Source of the DNA: Betaproteobacteria bacterium
GTDB lineage: Bacteria; Pseudomonadota; Gammaproteobacteria; Burkholderiales; Casimicrobiaceae
Length of the DNA: 64,000 nt
Assembly (NCBI GenBank): GCA_013298765.1
Contig: JAAFJA010000013.1
Span: 62,001 to 126,000 of the forward strand
Reading direction: 5' to 3'
Positions within the stretch are counted from its first letter, which is position 1. The number at the start of each line of letters is the position of its first letter. Under the pieces are notes generated by a model, which was not told the DNA's origin, ran no database searches, and saw only the letters and a list, made by a program, of their open reading frames with translations. The position numbers were made by a program, and so were the translations under genes. This document shows, piece after piece, positions 51,539-60,461 of the stretch.

Positions 51539-52768
51539 ATGCACACTGACATTGATTGGCTGGCAAGTTTTGACTTACGCGCGCTGCCACCCGGTTTTCA
51601 TGACGCCCCGTATCCGTTTTATCGCACGCTGCGAGAACGCGATCCCGTGCGGCAGATGCCCGATGGCTCAATTCTTCTCACGCGTTACGCAGATTGCTTG
51701 CAGGTTTACAAAGACGCAAGCGCGTTTTCATCCGACAAAAAAGCTGAGTTTTTTCCCAAGTATGGAGATTCGCCGCTTTTCGAGCATCACACAGCGAGCC
51801 TCGTGTTCAATGATCCGCCGCTTCACACGCGGGTGAGAAAACTCATTATCGGCGCACTCTCGCAACGCGCAGTCGACGCGATGCAAATATCGCTCATTCA
51901 TCTCGTTGATCGCCTGCTCGACGAGATGGGCGCGCGCGCCCAGCGTGGTGAGTCTGTCGATCTGATCGAGCATTTCGCTGCGGCGATCCCGGTTGAAATC
52001 ATCGGAAATCTGCTCGGTGTGCCGCATGATGAACGAGAGCCACTGCGTGACTGGTCACTCGCAATTCTCGGCGCACTTGAGCCTTCGCTCACCGACGAGC
52101 AATTGACGCGCGGCAATCGTGCTGTCACCGAATTCGTTGGCTATCTGAAAACGCTGGTGGCGCGTCGGCGCGCATCGCCGGGCGATCCGGCGACCGATGT
52201 GCTCACCCGGCTGATTCAAGGCGAATCCGCGAGCGAGCGCTTGAGCGAAACTGAGCTGCTCCAGAACTGCGTGTTCATCTTGAATGCGGGCCATGAGACG
52301 ACGACGAATTTGATCGGCAACGCGCTCGAAACGCTCACGCGCTGGCCGAACGCGCGCCATACGCTAGTCGCGAATCCGGCGTTGATCAAATCGGCCGTGG
52401 AAGAATTTTTGCGATTCGAATCAAGCAATCAGCTCGGCAACCGCATGAGTACGATTGCGACCCGCATCGGTGGCGTTCGTCTGCCCGCGCAAACGCGAAT
52501 CACGTTGTGCATTGGTGCGGCGAATCGCGATCCTGCGCAGTTTGAGAATCCCGACACTCTGGACATCACGCGTGAGCACAATCGGCATCTCGCGTTCGGA
52601 TCGGGCCCGCATCAGTGTGCGGGCCTTGCCGTCGCGCGTCTTGAAGGCGCAGTCGCGATTGGGCGTTTCCTCTCGCGGTTCCCGAGCTATGAGATCGACC
52701 ACACCCATAAAGTGCGCGGCGGTCGTGCACGGTTTCGAGGTTTCTTGAAGCTGCCGGCGCGGCTGTAG
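51539..52768 (+). CDS. Soluble bacterial cytochrome P450
   Basis: Haem monooxygenase of 409 residues of the soluble bacterial type, unrelated in subgroup to the P450 at 41499. Landmarks: substrate-loop region SLVFNDPPLHTRVRKLI, I-helix FILNAGHETTTNLIG, ExxR in VEEFLRFESSN, and haem loop LAFGSGPHQCAGLAVARLEG. It lacks a membrane anchor. No ferredoxin or reductase gene is next to it. Substrate unknown. It is divergent from the TRAP operon and convergent with the FabH-like gene. Confidence 0.94.
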   Translation: MHTDIDWLASFDLRALPPGFHDAPYPFYRTLRERDPVRQMPDGSILLTRYADCLQVYKDASAFSSDKKAEFFPKYGDSPLFEHHTASLVFNDPPLHTRVRKLIIGALSQRAVDAMQISLIHLVDRLLDEMGARAQRGESVDLIEHFAAAIPVEIIGNLLGVPHDEREPLRDWSLAILGALEPSLTDEQLTRGNRAVTEFVGYLKTLVARRRASPGDPATDVLTRLIQGESASERLSETELLQNCVFILNAGHETTTNLIGNALETLTRWPNARHTLVANPALIKSAVEEFLRFESSNQLGNRMSTIATRIGGVRLPAQTRITLCIGAANRDPAQFENPDTLDITREHNRHLAFGSGPHQCAGLAVARLEGAVAIGRFLSRFPSYEIDHTHKVRGGRARFRGFLKLPARL

Positions 52769-52932
52769 TTGGCAGCTCTACTAGTGCTCACGGCGCACCA
52801 ACTTATGCCGCCTACCCCACAACAAAATGGGGCAAGCATACGAAATTACTGCATATCAACAAGAGAAACTTATTGCGTGTCGCCCCGATAGAACGTGGGC
52901 AATCGCGATAAATGTGAGAGTAAACTCGAACC

Positions 52933-54069
52933 TTACTGCTGCGCGTACGGCTTTCGATCTGCGTAGTACGCCGCTTCGATCCCCGCGAGCGAGCGACCTC
53001 GAACATCTTTCGTGGCTCGAATTTCGTTGACGAGTTGGAGCGCAGTTTTTTCGCACGGCGGCAGGGCGACGTTTGACACATCTTTCGGCACGATGCGCTC
53101 GCCCCATTCCACATAGTGCGAACACAATGTGAGCCCAGCACCGAAGGCTGGCATGAGAAGTTTCGCTCGCGGCTTGATCCGCCCCTCTTCCAGCGCCTCA
53201 ACCAGGGCAACGGGCACGGTCGCGGAACTCATATTGCCGTATTTCTGCACGGTGAGATGCACTTTGTCCATTGAAATGCCCGCGTACTTCGCGACTGATT
53301 CGATGATGCGTGAATTGGCTTGATGCGGCACCACGAGATCGATTTGCTCGGGCGTCACGTTCACTTTCGCAAGCGTCTTCGCGCTCGCATCGGTCATGCC
53401 CTGCACCGCTTTCTTAAAGATTTGCGGGCCGTCAAAATCCCAGAGCATGTCACCAAAGGTGACGTTGCAATTCGCGTACGTCGCACCGTAGCCGCGCACG
53501 CGCAGAATGCCACGCGCATCGCCATAGCAGCCGAGCGTCTCGGCGAGTAATCCTGTCTTTTCCTCAGTTTGCTCGATCACGATTGCCGCGCAGCCGTCGC
53601 CAAAAAGCACCGCAACGCCGCGATTGTCCCAATCCATATAGCGGGAGATGAGCTCGACGCCTACAACCAATGCGCGCTTGCACGTGCCGGTGCGAACTAA
53701 GGCGTTGGCCGTCGAGAGCCCGTAGAGAAAGCTCGTGCACGCTGTGTTCACATCCATCGCAGCGGCGCCATCGGCACCGAGTTTGTACTGCAAGGCAGAG
53801 GCAGTATTCGGCACCAGTTCATCGTTGCTGCAACTGCCGTACACAATCAGATCAATGTCAGTGGGCTTCAAGCCCGCGCAGGCAAGCGCGTGCATGGATG
53901 CGACATAGGCCATTTCAACGGCATGTACATGCGAAATGCGCCGCTCTTTCATGCCGGTGCGCGAGACGATCCACTCATCGTCGGTGTCGATAAAGGTCGC
54001 AAGATCGGCGTTAGTCAACACTGCGGGCGGCATGCATTTGCCCCAGCCAGTGATGGCGGCGTACGTCAT
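52933..54069 (-). CDS. 3-oxoacyl-ACP synthase III-like ketosynthase (FabH family)
   Basis: Thiolase-fold condensing enzyme of 378 residues. The catalytic triad is visible: Cys in DVNTACTSFLYGL, His in VVPHQANSRIIES and Asn in KYGNMSSATVPVAL. Also DTDDEWIVSRTGMKERRI, as in FabH. Ordinary FabH has about 320 residues; this one carries a C-terminal extension of about 50 (from VPKDVSNVALPPCEKT on). It may initiate a special fatty acid or polyketide-like pathway rather than housekeeping synthesis (inference). ATG chosen by the GGAGGA ribosome site. Confidence 0.9.
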   Translation of the reverse strand: MTYAAITGWGKCMPPAVLTNADLATFIDTDDEWIVSRTGMKERRISHVHAVEMAYVASMHALACAGLKPTDIDLIVYGSCSNDELVPNTASALQYKLGADGAAAMDVNTACTSFLYGLSTANALVRTGTCKRALVVGVELISRYMDWDNRGVAVLFGDGCAAIVIEQTEEKTGLLAETLGCYGDARGILRVRGYGATYANCNVTFGDMLWDFDGPQIFKKAVQGMTDASAKTLAKVNVTPEQIDLVVPHQANSRIIESVAKYAGISMDKVHLTVQKYGNMSSATVPVALVEALEEGRIKPRAKLLMPAFGAGLTLCSHYVEWGERIVPKDVSNVALPPCEKTALQLVNEIRATKDVRGRSLAGIEAAYYADRKPYAQQ

Positions 54070-54210
54070 AGAGATCCTCCTTATTGTCGTTATGTCGCTC
54101 GTGAGCCGTGGATTATCGTTCAACGTCAGTACGCTACTGCGCCGTCATTCCAATGCGGCCGCCGGGTGACTGACTCGCTCTTCACCTAGGGAACACCCTA
54201 AAATTTGCGT

Positions 54211-54933
54211 ATGACTCACATTTTGAACATCGCCACGTACCGCTTCGTTGCGATCGACGATCCACACGCTGTGAAGGCGCGCCTTTTGCCTGTCGCGCAG
54301 GCGCTCGGCCTTAAGGGCACGATCCTGCTTGCACACGAGGGGATCAATGCGTTCCTCGCGGGTGCAGAAACAACTGTGCGCAGTTTTCTTTCGATCCTTG
54401 ACGATGATCCGCGCTTTGCCAACCTCGATATCAAAGAGAGCTGGTCGGACACGATGCCGTTTCACAAGATGAAGATCAAGTTGAAAGACGAGATCGTCAC
54501 CTTCCGCCAGCCGCAGGTGAACCCAGCGTTGCAGCCCGCGCCCTTCATCTCGCCAGAGGATTTAAAAGCGCGGTTGGACCGTGGTGACGACATCGTCTTA
54601 CTCGATACGCGAAATGATGTGGAGGTCGATACCGGCACATTCAAAGGTGCGCTTTTTTGGGGTAACAAAAACTTTACCGAATTCGGCGAGATCGCGAAGC
54701 AGCACGCGGATGCATTGAAAAACAAAACGGTGGTGAGCTTCTGCACGGGCGGTATCCGATGCGAGAAAGCCGCGCCGTATTTGCACTCACTCGGCGTAGA
54801 AAACGTCTTCCAACTTGAAGGCGGAATCCTTCGCTATTTTGAGAAGGTGGGACGCGATCACTACGACGGCGACTGCTTTGTCTTCGACGAACGGGCGGCA
54901 GTCGATCCCGCGCTTGCGCCCACTGAGCGCTGA
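54211..54933 (+). CDS. trhO: Oxygen-dependent tRNA uridine(34) hydroxylase TrhO (YceA)
   Basis: Rhodanese-domain tRNA modification enzyme of 240 residues that hydroxylates U34 to ho5U with oxygen. Acylphosphatase-like N-terminal domain (ILNIATYRFVAIDD, GTILLAHEGINAFLAG), then a rhodanese domain with IVLLDTRNDVEVDTGTFKGA and the catalytic Cys in VVSFCTGGIRCEKAAPYL. The C-terminus is shorter than in E. coli. It is divergent from the FabH-like gene. Confidence 0.93.
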   Translation: MTHILNIATYRFVAIDDPHAVKARLLPVAQALGLKGTILLAHEGINAFLAGAETTVRSFLSILDDDPRFANLDIKESWSDTMPFHKMKIKLKDEIVTFRQPQVNPALQPAPFISPEDLKARLDRGDDIVLLDTRNDVEVDTGTFKGALFWGNKNFTEFGEIAKQHADALKNKTVVSFCTGGIRCEKAAPYLHSLGVENVFQLEGGILRYFEKVGRDHYDGDCFVFDERAAVDPALAPTER

Positions 54934-55078
54934 TCCTCACGCAAGACAAGGCATTCGTCCAAGCTGAATTCTCGACAAACGTACGAGTCAAACCCGCTAA
55001 GCCGATTTGTTCAAAACTAAACTAAATCGGCGTCGTTTCACGTTTGCCTTTTCATCCGGCGTTTGGTCAGATTGAACA

Positions 55079-55127
55079 GGACAAAATTTGTCTACCGCTA
55101 AGCGCTTAGACAAACTAGAATTTGTCC
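55079..55127 (+). promoter_or_regulatory. Cluster of GACAAA/TTTGTC operator sites upstream of GntR
   Basis: GACAAA-A-TTTGTC is a perfect palindrome (55080-55092). TTTGTCTA (55087-55094) is mirrored by TAGACAAA (55107-55114) around AAGCGCTT. A further TTTGTCC follows at 55121. Overlapping inverted sites of this kind before a GntR/FadR-type gene suggest autoregulation. Confidence 0.7.
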
Positions 55128-55170
55128 ATGATCACGGCCTACACGTGACAGGCTATACCGGGAGGAAGCC

Positions 55171-55842
55171 ATGGACGAATTCATCGAGGAACTCACTCAT
55201 CCGAAGCCTGTGCACGAGGTTATCGCGCGCGCGCTGCGCGAAAAAATCGTGCTTCATCAAATCGCGCCGGGCTCGCCGTTGCGCGAAAAAGAGCTTGCAG
55301 AGCAGCACGGCGTTTCGCGCAGGAATCTGAAGGACGCGCTCAAGATACTGGCTACCGAGGGCTTGGTCGAATTTCAGCCGCGGCGCGGTGCGCTTGTCAC
55401 CAAGCTCGAACGCCAGCGCCTTCGCGACACGCTAGAAACGATCGGCACGCTTGAGCGCTTAGCGGGTGAGCTCGCCTGTGCGAATGCGAGCCAAGACGAA
55501 ATCACGACGCTACGTCACTATCACGATTTGATGGCTCGCCATTACCGAAATCGCGATGCGGCAAGCTTCTTTCGCTACAGCCAGCATTTCCATCAAGGCA
55601 TCGTCGAGGCAGCGGGCAACGAAGTGCTCGCCAAAATTTACCGATTACTCAATGGTCAAGCGGCGCGCGCACGCTACCTCGCGCATATGACCGCCGAGCT
55701 TTGGGATCAGGTGATGGAGGAGCAAGACGAAATCATGCTCGCACTTGAAGCGCGCGCGGCCGACCGCCTCGCCGAACTGCTGGAAGACTCTCTGCTTCAC
55801 CGCGCGCAACGCGTGCTTGATCTGCTCCCGAACGCCAGATAA
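55171..55842 (+). CDS. GntR family regulator with FCD domain
   Basis: Regulator of 223 residues. GntR winged helix: VHEVIARALREKIVLHQIAP, GSPLREKELAEQHGVSRRNL, KDALKILATEGLVEFQPRRG. The FCD ligand domain follows with metal/ligand His residues in YHDLMARHYRNRDAASFFRY and QHFHQGIVEAAGNEVLAKIY. The ATG has a strong GGGAGGAAG site. It has no adjoining co-directional gene, so its target besides itself lies elsewhere. Confidence 0.94.
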   Translation: MDEFIEELTHPKPVHEVIARALREKIVLHQIAPGSPLREKELAEQHGVSRRNLKDALKILATEGLVEFQPRRGALVTKLERQRLRDTLETIGTLERLAGELACANASQDEITTLRHYHDLMARHYRNRDAASFFRYSQHFHQGIVEAAGNEVLAKIYRLLNGQAARARYLAHMTAELWDQVMEEQDEIMLALEARAADRLAELLEDSLLHRAQRVLDLLPNAR

Positions 55843-56028
55843 GGCTCGACACGACTCGAGGGCGCGAACGCGTTGCTGAATTGCTCCGGCAACGTGACGA
55901 ATTTTTGATTCGACACTTATCGCTTTGCCCAACGTTTATCGGGGCAAGCGCCTATTTATTGCACTTAGCCGTTTGACATAAAATGAAGCGCTCGCCCCAA
56001 GCCCTTCGGGACTAAGCGGGCGAAGCAA

Positions 56029-58068
56029 CTAGTGTTTCCACTTAAGCACGGACAGCAGATTGTTGAAATCGTCCGTCCAGAACGGTGTGCCTGGTACGCG
56101 CTCAAGCGGTGTGCCGCCCTCGATCTTGCCAAAAGCGCTCGCATCCTTTGCGAGCAGCACCCAAGTGCTGGTGGAATGCAGCGCATTGTTTGACTGAGAT
56201 GGATCCTCAACCACGAGGCCCGCGAGTTTTTCACGCGCGGCGATCTCAGCGAGCACTGGCGGCAAGTTGAGGAAACGATTTGACACGTGATACGCAAGGA
56301 TGCCGTTCGATGCGAGCTGGCCCATGAAAACGCGCACCGCTTCGTCGGTAATCAAATGCATGGGGATCGAGTCGCCCGAAAAGGCATCTACCGCGAGCAC
56401 GTTGAACTGATTGTTCGCCTCTCGTTCAAGCGAGAGCCGTGCGTCGCCGATGACGATATCCATCTTCGCCTTGCTATCGCTCAAATACGTGAAGTGCTTG
56501 CGCGCGAGTCGCTCCACTTCCGCATTGATCTCATAGATCCTGCAGGTATCCACTTCACGGCAATACGCAGCGACCGTTCCCACGCCCAAACCGATCATTC
56601 CAATTCGAATTCCGGAATAGCTGAGCGGCGCTTCGATCCGCTTCTGGTTCACCGAGCGCCCAAACCCAGACGTCGGCGTGTAATACGTCGTCGGCTCGCG
56701 CCGCCACGTGTCATGCGTGTACTGCTCGCCATGAAGAATCGCGCCGTGAACCATGCGAACCAGGTGGTTGTCACTGCCGCGATCATCGTACTCTTTGATC
56801 TTCAACACGCCGTAGAAATTTCGAGTCACTTCAAGTGAGTTATTGTGTTCGAGCTTCCAAAAATAAGCACCCGTTCCGGCTACGCCCACGGCGAGCGCAA
56901 CCGCAAACCACTTAAGCAGCGGCTGTGTCTGGGTAGCCACCGGAACAAACAGAAGAGTCGCCACAAAAAGAGCGAGCGAGGTTTCTAGAAACGTGGGGAA
57001 AAAGAGCGGCGCGCCGACGCTCACCACGAGCGCACCCAGCGCGCCTCCAACGGAAATCAGCAAGTAAAAACGCGTGAGCTGCGAAGGCTCGGGCTTCGCC
57101 AACACGAGCTCGCCGTGGCACACCATACAAACGACAAACAGGCCCACGCAAAACACGCTCGTCTGCACGACCAAATCAAACTGATAAGTCTTGTCGACCA
57201 ACAGGTAACACATGCCAATCAAGACGACGATAAATGGCCCGACGTAATACTGGCGCCTGTACCAACCTTGTCCGTCAAACGTGAGGATGAAGCTCAAGAG
57301 ATAGAGCACGAGCGGCAACACCCACAAAAGCGGCACTGAAGCAACGTTTTGCGTGATGTGATTTGAAACCGCGAGCAGAAGCATCGAGCCCGCTGCAGAA
57401 AGCGCGATCCAGCGCAGTTGCGTCGTGAGCGGTGGTAGCGCACCCGACGCGGCGGATTGCATTCCGACACTCGTCTCGGGTGCGGACTCGCTGCGCCGCG
57501 AAACCCGCCAGGCAAGTGTCGCGAGCAAGATGACATAGATCGCGAAAAGGATTGACCAGCCGATGGCTTGCTCGCGCGTTCCAGTGAACGGTTCAATGGC
57601 GAGCGGATACGCCACCAGCGCGATAAGAGACGCGGCGTTAGAAAGCGCAAACAAGCGGTAAGGGTCGCGCCCAGGATTTAAGCGTGCGAAATAGCTTTGG
57701 ATGAGCGGCGACGTGGTGGAAAGCAGCAAATACGGCAAACCAATCGTGACCGAGAGCAGCAACAGAATGCGCGTGATGGGTTCTTCTGCACCCTGCGGCT
57801 TCAACGCGTCTGGCGCGATGATGGGCAGCACCAGCAAACAAGCGAGTGCGAGTGCGATGTGCAAAAGCGGCTGCCGCTTGGGGCCAAGCGCGCGTGGCGT
57901 CACATCGGCATACGCGTAGCCCAGGAGCAGCGCCGCTTGGAAAAACAGCATGCAGGTCGTCCACACCGCCGACGAGCCACCGAACCACGGCAAGATTTGT
58001 TTCGCGATGAGCGGTTGGACAAGAAACAGCAGAAACGCGGAAAGCGCGACGGTAAGGTAGAAGTGCAT
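56029..58068 (-). CDS. Membrane protein with C-terminal spermidine-synthase-like domain
   Basis: Fused protein of 679 residues. The first 430 carry about 11 membrane helices (LTVALSAFLLFLVQPLIAKQ, GGSSAVWTTCMLFFQAALLL and others). A spermidine synthase-like SAM fold follows: GMIGLGVGTVAAYCREVDTC, YEINAEVERLARKHFTYLSD, MDIVIGDARLSLEREANNQF, NVLAVDAFSGDSIPMHLITD. Such membrane fusions are widespread but their substrate is unknown; polyamine transfer to a membrane substrate is a guess. The upstream end meets the MITE-like element 2. Confidence 0.88.
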   Translation of the reverse strand: MHFYLTVALSAFLLFLVQPLIAKQILPWFGGSSAVWTTCMLFFQAALLLGYAYADVTPRALGPKRQPLLHIALALACLLVLPIIAPDALKPQGAEEPITRILLLLSVTIGLPYLLLSTTSPLIQSYFARLNPGRDPYRLFALSNAASLIALVAYPLAIEPFTGTREQAIGWSILFAIYVILLATLAWRVSRRSESAPETSVGMQSAASGALPPLTTQLRWIALSAAGSMLLLAVSNHITQNVASVPLLWVLPLVLYLLSFILTFDGQGWYRRQYYVGPFIVVLIGMCYLLVDKTYQFDLVVQTSVFCVGLFVVCMVCHGELVLAKPEPSQLTRFYLLISVGGALGALVVSVGAPLFFPTFLETSLALFVATLLFVPVATQTQPLLKWFAVALAVGVAGTGAYFWKLEHNNSLEVTRNFYGVLKIKEYDDRGSDNHLVRMVHGAILHGEQYTHDTWRREPTTYYTPTSGFGRSVNQKRIEAPLSYSGIRIGMIGLGVGTVAAYCREVDTCRIYEINAEVERLARKHFTYLSDSKAKMDIVIGDARLSLEREANNQFNVLAVDAFSGDSIPMHLITDEAVRVFMGQLASNGILAYHVSNRFLNLPPVLAEIAAREKLAGLVVEDPSQSNNALHSTSTWVLLAKDASAFGKIEGGTPLERVPGTPFWTDDFNNLLSVLKWKH

Positions 58069-58146
58069 GCCGAAATGCTACCTTGCGCGACCCGCCATCG
58101 AGGCTTTCGCGCCGCGAACATCCCTGTTTTGAAGTGGGCGTTCGCG

Positions 58147-58315
58147 CTAGGGAGACGCTGATTAAATCCCGCGTGCAGTCCGCCTCGGATTGAGACCGAG
58201 TGCGAAATCGACAAATGCGAGCAATAGCGGGGCTATTGTGAGCATTTTCGATGCAGCAATCGGCTCAAGCCCGAGGATGTAATGCGCGATGGGTATTTAA
58301 TCAGCGTCTCCCTAG
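58147..58315. mobile_element. MITE-like element 2 with CTAG target duplications
   Basis: Non-coding element of 169 bases bounded by CTAG on both sides, with perfect inverted ends GGAGACGCTGATTAAAT. The interior has a hairpin: AAATGCGAGCAATAGC / GCTATTGTGAGCATTT around GGG. Related to element 1 (26638-26831): both share CGCGTG-GCAG and CGGATTG blocks near the left end and an ATAGCGGGG centre. The right CTAG contains the stop codon TAG of the minus-strand paaE gene, so the insertion falls exactly at the gene's end. No transposase. Confidence 0.82.
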
Positions 58316-59421
58316 CGCGCGTCGTAGGTGATCTTTACGTAGGGCGTGACCGGTCGCGACTGGCAAGTGAGCACAAATCCACGCTTCAATTCATGTTCCT
58401 CAAGCGTGTAGTTCGCGTCCATCCGTACTTCGCCCTCCAACACGCGCGCGCGACAGGTGCAACACACACCCGCCTTGCACGCATACGGCGCATCAATCCC
58501 GGCGTCGAGCGCGACGTCGAGCACGGTTTGGCCCTCGTAGGCGATCGTCACCTCTCGCTCAATCCCGTCAGCAATAAGCGTCGTGCGTGCGCGGGCCGTT
58601 GCTGCGTCCGCAGGCACTGCGTCTCCCGAGCGAGCCGAAGGATCGTCGGAGCCAGATTTACGCGCCGCGGCGACCGGGCTAGCGGCGAAGCGCTCAAAGT
58701 GAATGCGCTCTTTTGCCATGCCGCAAAGCGAAAGCGCAGAGCGCGCACCCTCAAGCATCGTTTCAGGGCCACAAATATAGGCCTCATCGAATGCGGGGAG
58801 AATCCTATTTTTTTGAATGATCGACAAAATCTTTTCTTGATCGATTCGCCCAATTGAAAGAGGCGATTCCATCGGTTCCTGACTCAATACATGGAGCACT
58901 TGGAAACGCGCCAGGAATCGATCCCGTAGGTCTTCGATCTGCTCTTTGAAGATGATGTCGCGCACTCTACGGTTTCCGTACAGCAGCGTGATCGACGAAT
59001 CGGGCTCTCGCGTGAGCAGCGTCGTTGCAATCGACAACATCGGCGTGATGCCGCTGCCGGCAGCGATCATCAACACGTGGCGTTTCTTCTCCCGCGCGGG
59101 CAGGAAGCAAAACTTGCCATCCGGTGGCATCACATCGATGCTGTCACCCGCCTTCAGTTTGGCATTGGCGAACTGCGAAAAGCGCCCGCCCGCCACGCGT
59201 TTCACCGCCACCCGCCATTCGCCCGAATCCGGCGCGCTACAGAGCGAATAAGAGCGCCTGAGCGTTTCGCCGTCAACATTGGCGCGAAGATTGACGTACT
59301 GCCCCGCTTGAAATACAAACGCGTCGCGCAGCTCTGGCGGAACATCAAACGCAATCGAAACGCAATCTTTGGTTTCTCTGCGCACGTCTTTCACAGTTAA
59401 CGGAAAAAAGTGAGTTGCCAT
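58312..59421 (-). CDS. paaE: 1,2-phenylacetyl-CoA epoxidase, reductase subunit PaaE
   Basis: Flavin/Fe-S reductase of 369 residues that passes electrons from NADPH to the PaaABC di-iron oxygenase. FAD domain (RRSYSLCSAPDSG), NADPH domain (LMIAAGSGITPMLSIATTLL, DEAYICGPETML) and C-terminal plant-type [2Fe-2S] domain (YACKAGVCCTCRARVLEG, LTCQSRP). The stop codon overlaps the right CTAG of MITE-like element 2. It starts only 3 bases after paaC, without paaD between. Confidence 0.95.
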   Translation of the reverse strand: MATHFFPLTVKDVRRETKDCVSIAFDVPPELRDAFVFQAGQYVNLRANVDGETLRRSYSLCSAPDSGEWRVAVKRVAGGRFSQFANAKLKAGDSIDVMPPDGKFCFLPAREKKRHVLMIAAGSGITPMLSIATTLLTREPDSSITLLYGNRRVRDIIFKEQIEDLRDRFLARFQVLHVLSQEPMESPLSIGRIDQEKILSIIQKNRILPAFDEAYICGPETMLEGARSALSLCGMAKERIHFERFAASPVAAARKSGSDDPSARSGDAVPADAATARARTTLIADGIEREVTIAYEGQTVLDVALDAGIDAPYACKAGVCCTCRARVLEGEVRMDANYTLEEHELKRGFVLTCQSRPVTPYVKITYDAR

Positions 59422-59424
59422 CCG

Positions 59425-60150
59425 CTACCAAACCGCTTCGGGGTGCTCGCGCGCGAGCGATTGCATTTCATGGAGGAGCGCCGAAAGCGCCTGCTTCGCA
59501 TTTGCCTCAAAGGCATGATCGCTACTTGAGCCGACAGGGAACGCATCGAGCGTTGCCTCTGCCATCACCTCGGCGATAAACGAGCGCCATTCGTTCTCAC
59601 GGCGAGCGCGATCAGTGCCATCGATTTCAGCGGCAAGGAGCGCAGGCACCCACGGCGCAAGGGTCGATATCGCGTGTTCAATTCTGCGACGCGATTCGGC
59701 GGTGCCATCGCCGAATCGAATCGTCCAATCGCTTGCATGGCGGCGTTGCACTCGTGCGGCTTTCTCGGCTTCGACCGCGATCGCGGCCAATTCAGGATCG
59801 CGCCCAATGGCGAGTTCGCGCCAGAGCGGCACAAACCACGCGGAAAGAATCAGCGAACGCAGTACCGTTTGCGCGTAGTCACCGTTTTCAACGGCGGCAA
59901 TCGCAACGTTTTGGAACGCGTCCGCCCCACGAAAATAGGCGAGCTTATCCTCGGTCAAGCCGTTGCCTGCGCGTAGCGCGTAGAGCTGGTAGAGAGAGCG
60001 CGCCTGCCCAATGACATCAAGCGCGGTGTTGGTAAGCGCAATGTCTTCTTCGAGCTGAGGGCCGTGGCCGCACCACTCGGAAAGTCGATGTCCCCACACC
60101 AAGCAAGTATCAGCGATCAGCAAGAGCGATTGCGAAGGAAGCGCGCTCAT
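59425..60150 (-). CDS. paaC: 1,2-phenylacetyl-CoA epoxidase, structural subunit PaaC
   Basis: Ferritin-like subunit of 241 residues in the PaaABC oxygenase, structurally like PaaA but without the di-iron site. Blocks: LLIADTCLVWGHRLSEWCGH, GPQLEEDIALTNTALDVIGQ, AFQNVAIAAVENGDYAQTVL and AIEAEKAARVQRRH-like AVEAEKAARVQRRHASDW. ATG overlaps the paaB stop by one base (TAATG). Confidence 0.95.
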   Translation of the reverse strand: MSALPSQSLLLIADTCLVWGHRLSEWCGHGPQLEEDIALTNTALDVIGQARSLYQLYALRAGNGLTEDKLAYFRGADAFQNVAIAAVENGDYAQTVLRSLILSAWFVPLWRELAIGRDPELAAIAVEAEKAARVQRRHASDWTIRFGDGTAESRRRIEHAISTLAPWVPALLAAEIDGTDRARRENEWRSFIAEVMAEATLDAFPVGSSSDHAFEANAKQALSALLHEMQSLAREHPEAVW

Positions 60151-60461
60151 TACATGTGACCAATCTCTTCGGGAATGTCGTAGAAGGTTGGGTGACGATA
60201 AATCTTTGACGCCATCGGATCAAAATTTTCGTTTTTAAGCGCTGGATTACTCGCAGTAATTGCCTTCGAAGGCACCACCCAAATCGAGACGCCTTCTTGC
60301 CGCCGTGTGTACACGTCGCGAGCCAGAGCAATCGCGTGCTCGGCGTCACTCGCGTGAAGGCTGCCGACGTGTTTGTGATCGAGCCCCTGCTTCGAACGAA
60401 TGAAGACTTCGAAGAGCGGCCAATCGGTAGGCGCGAGGCTTTTGGAGCTGCTATCGCTCAT
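60150..60461 (-). CDS. paaB: 1,2-phenylacetyl-CoA epoxidase, subunit PaaB
   Basis: Small subunit of 103 residues that bridges PaaAC pairs in the epoxidase. Conserved [40 protein letters not shown]-like [30 protein letters not shown]. The start overlaps the paaA stop by four bases (ATGA), and the stop overlaps the paaC start. Confidence 0.96.
   Translation of the reverse strand: MSDSSSKSLAPTDWPLFEVFIRSKQGLDHKHVGSLHASDAEHAIALARDVYTRRQEGVSIWVVPSKAITASNPALKNENFDPMASKIYRHPTFYDIPEEIGHM

Noticed and set aside
54187-54206. CTAGGGAACACCC before trhO as a third MITE end
   Set aside because: Only the first bases resemble the element ends; no inverted partner or second CTAG is found nearby.
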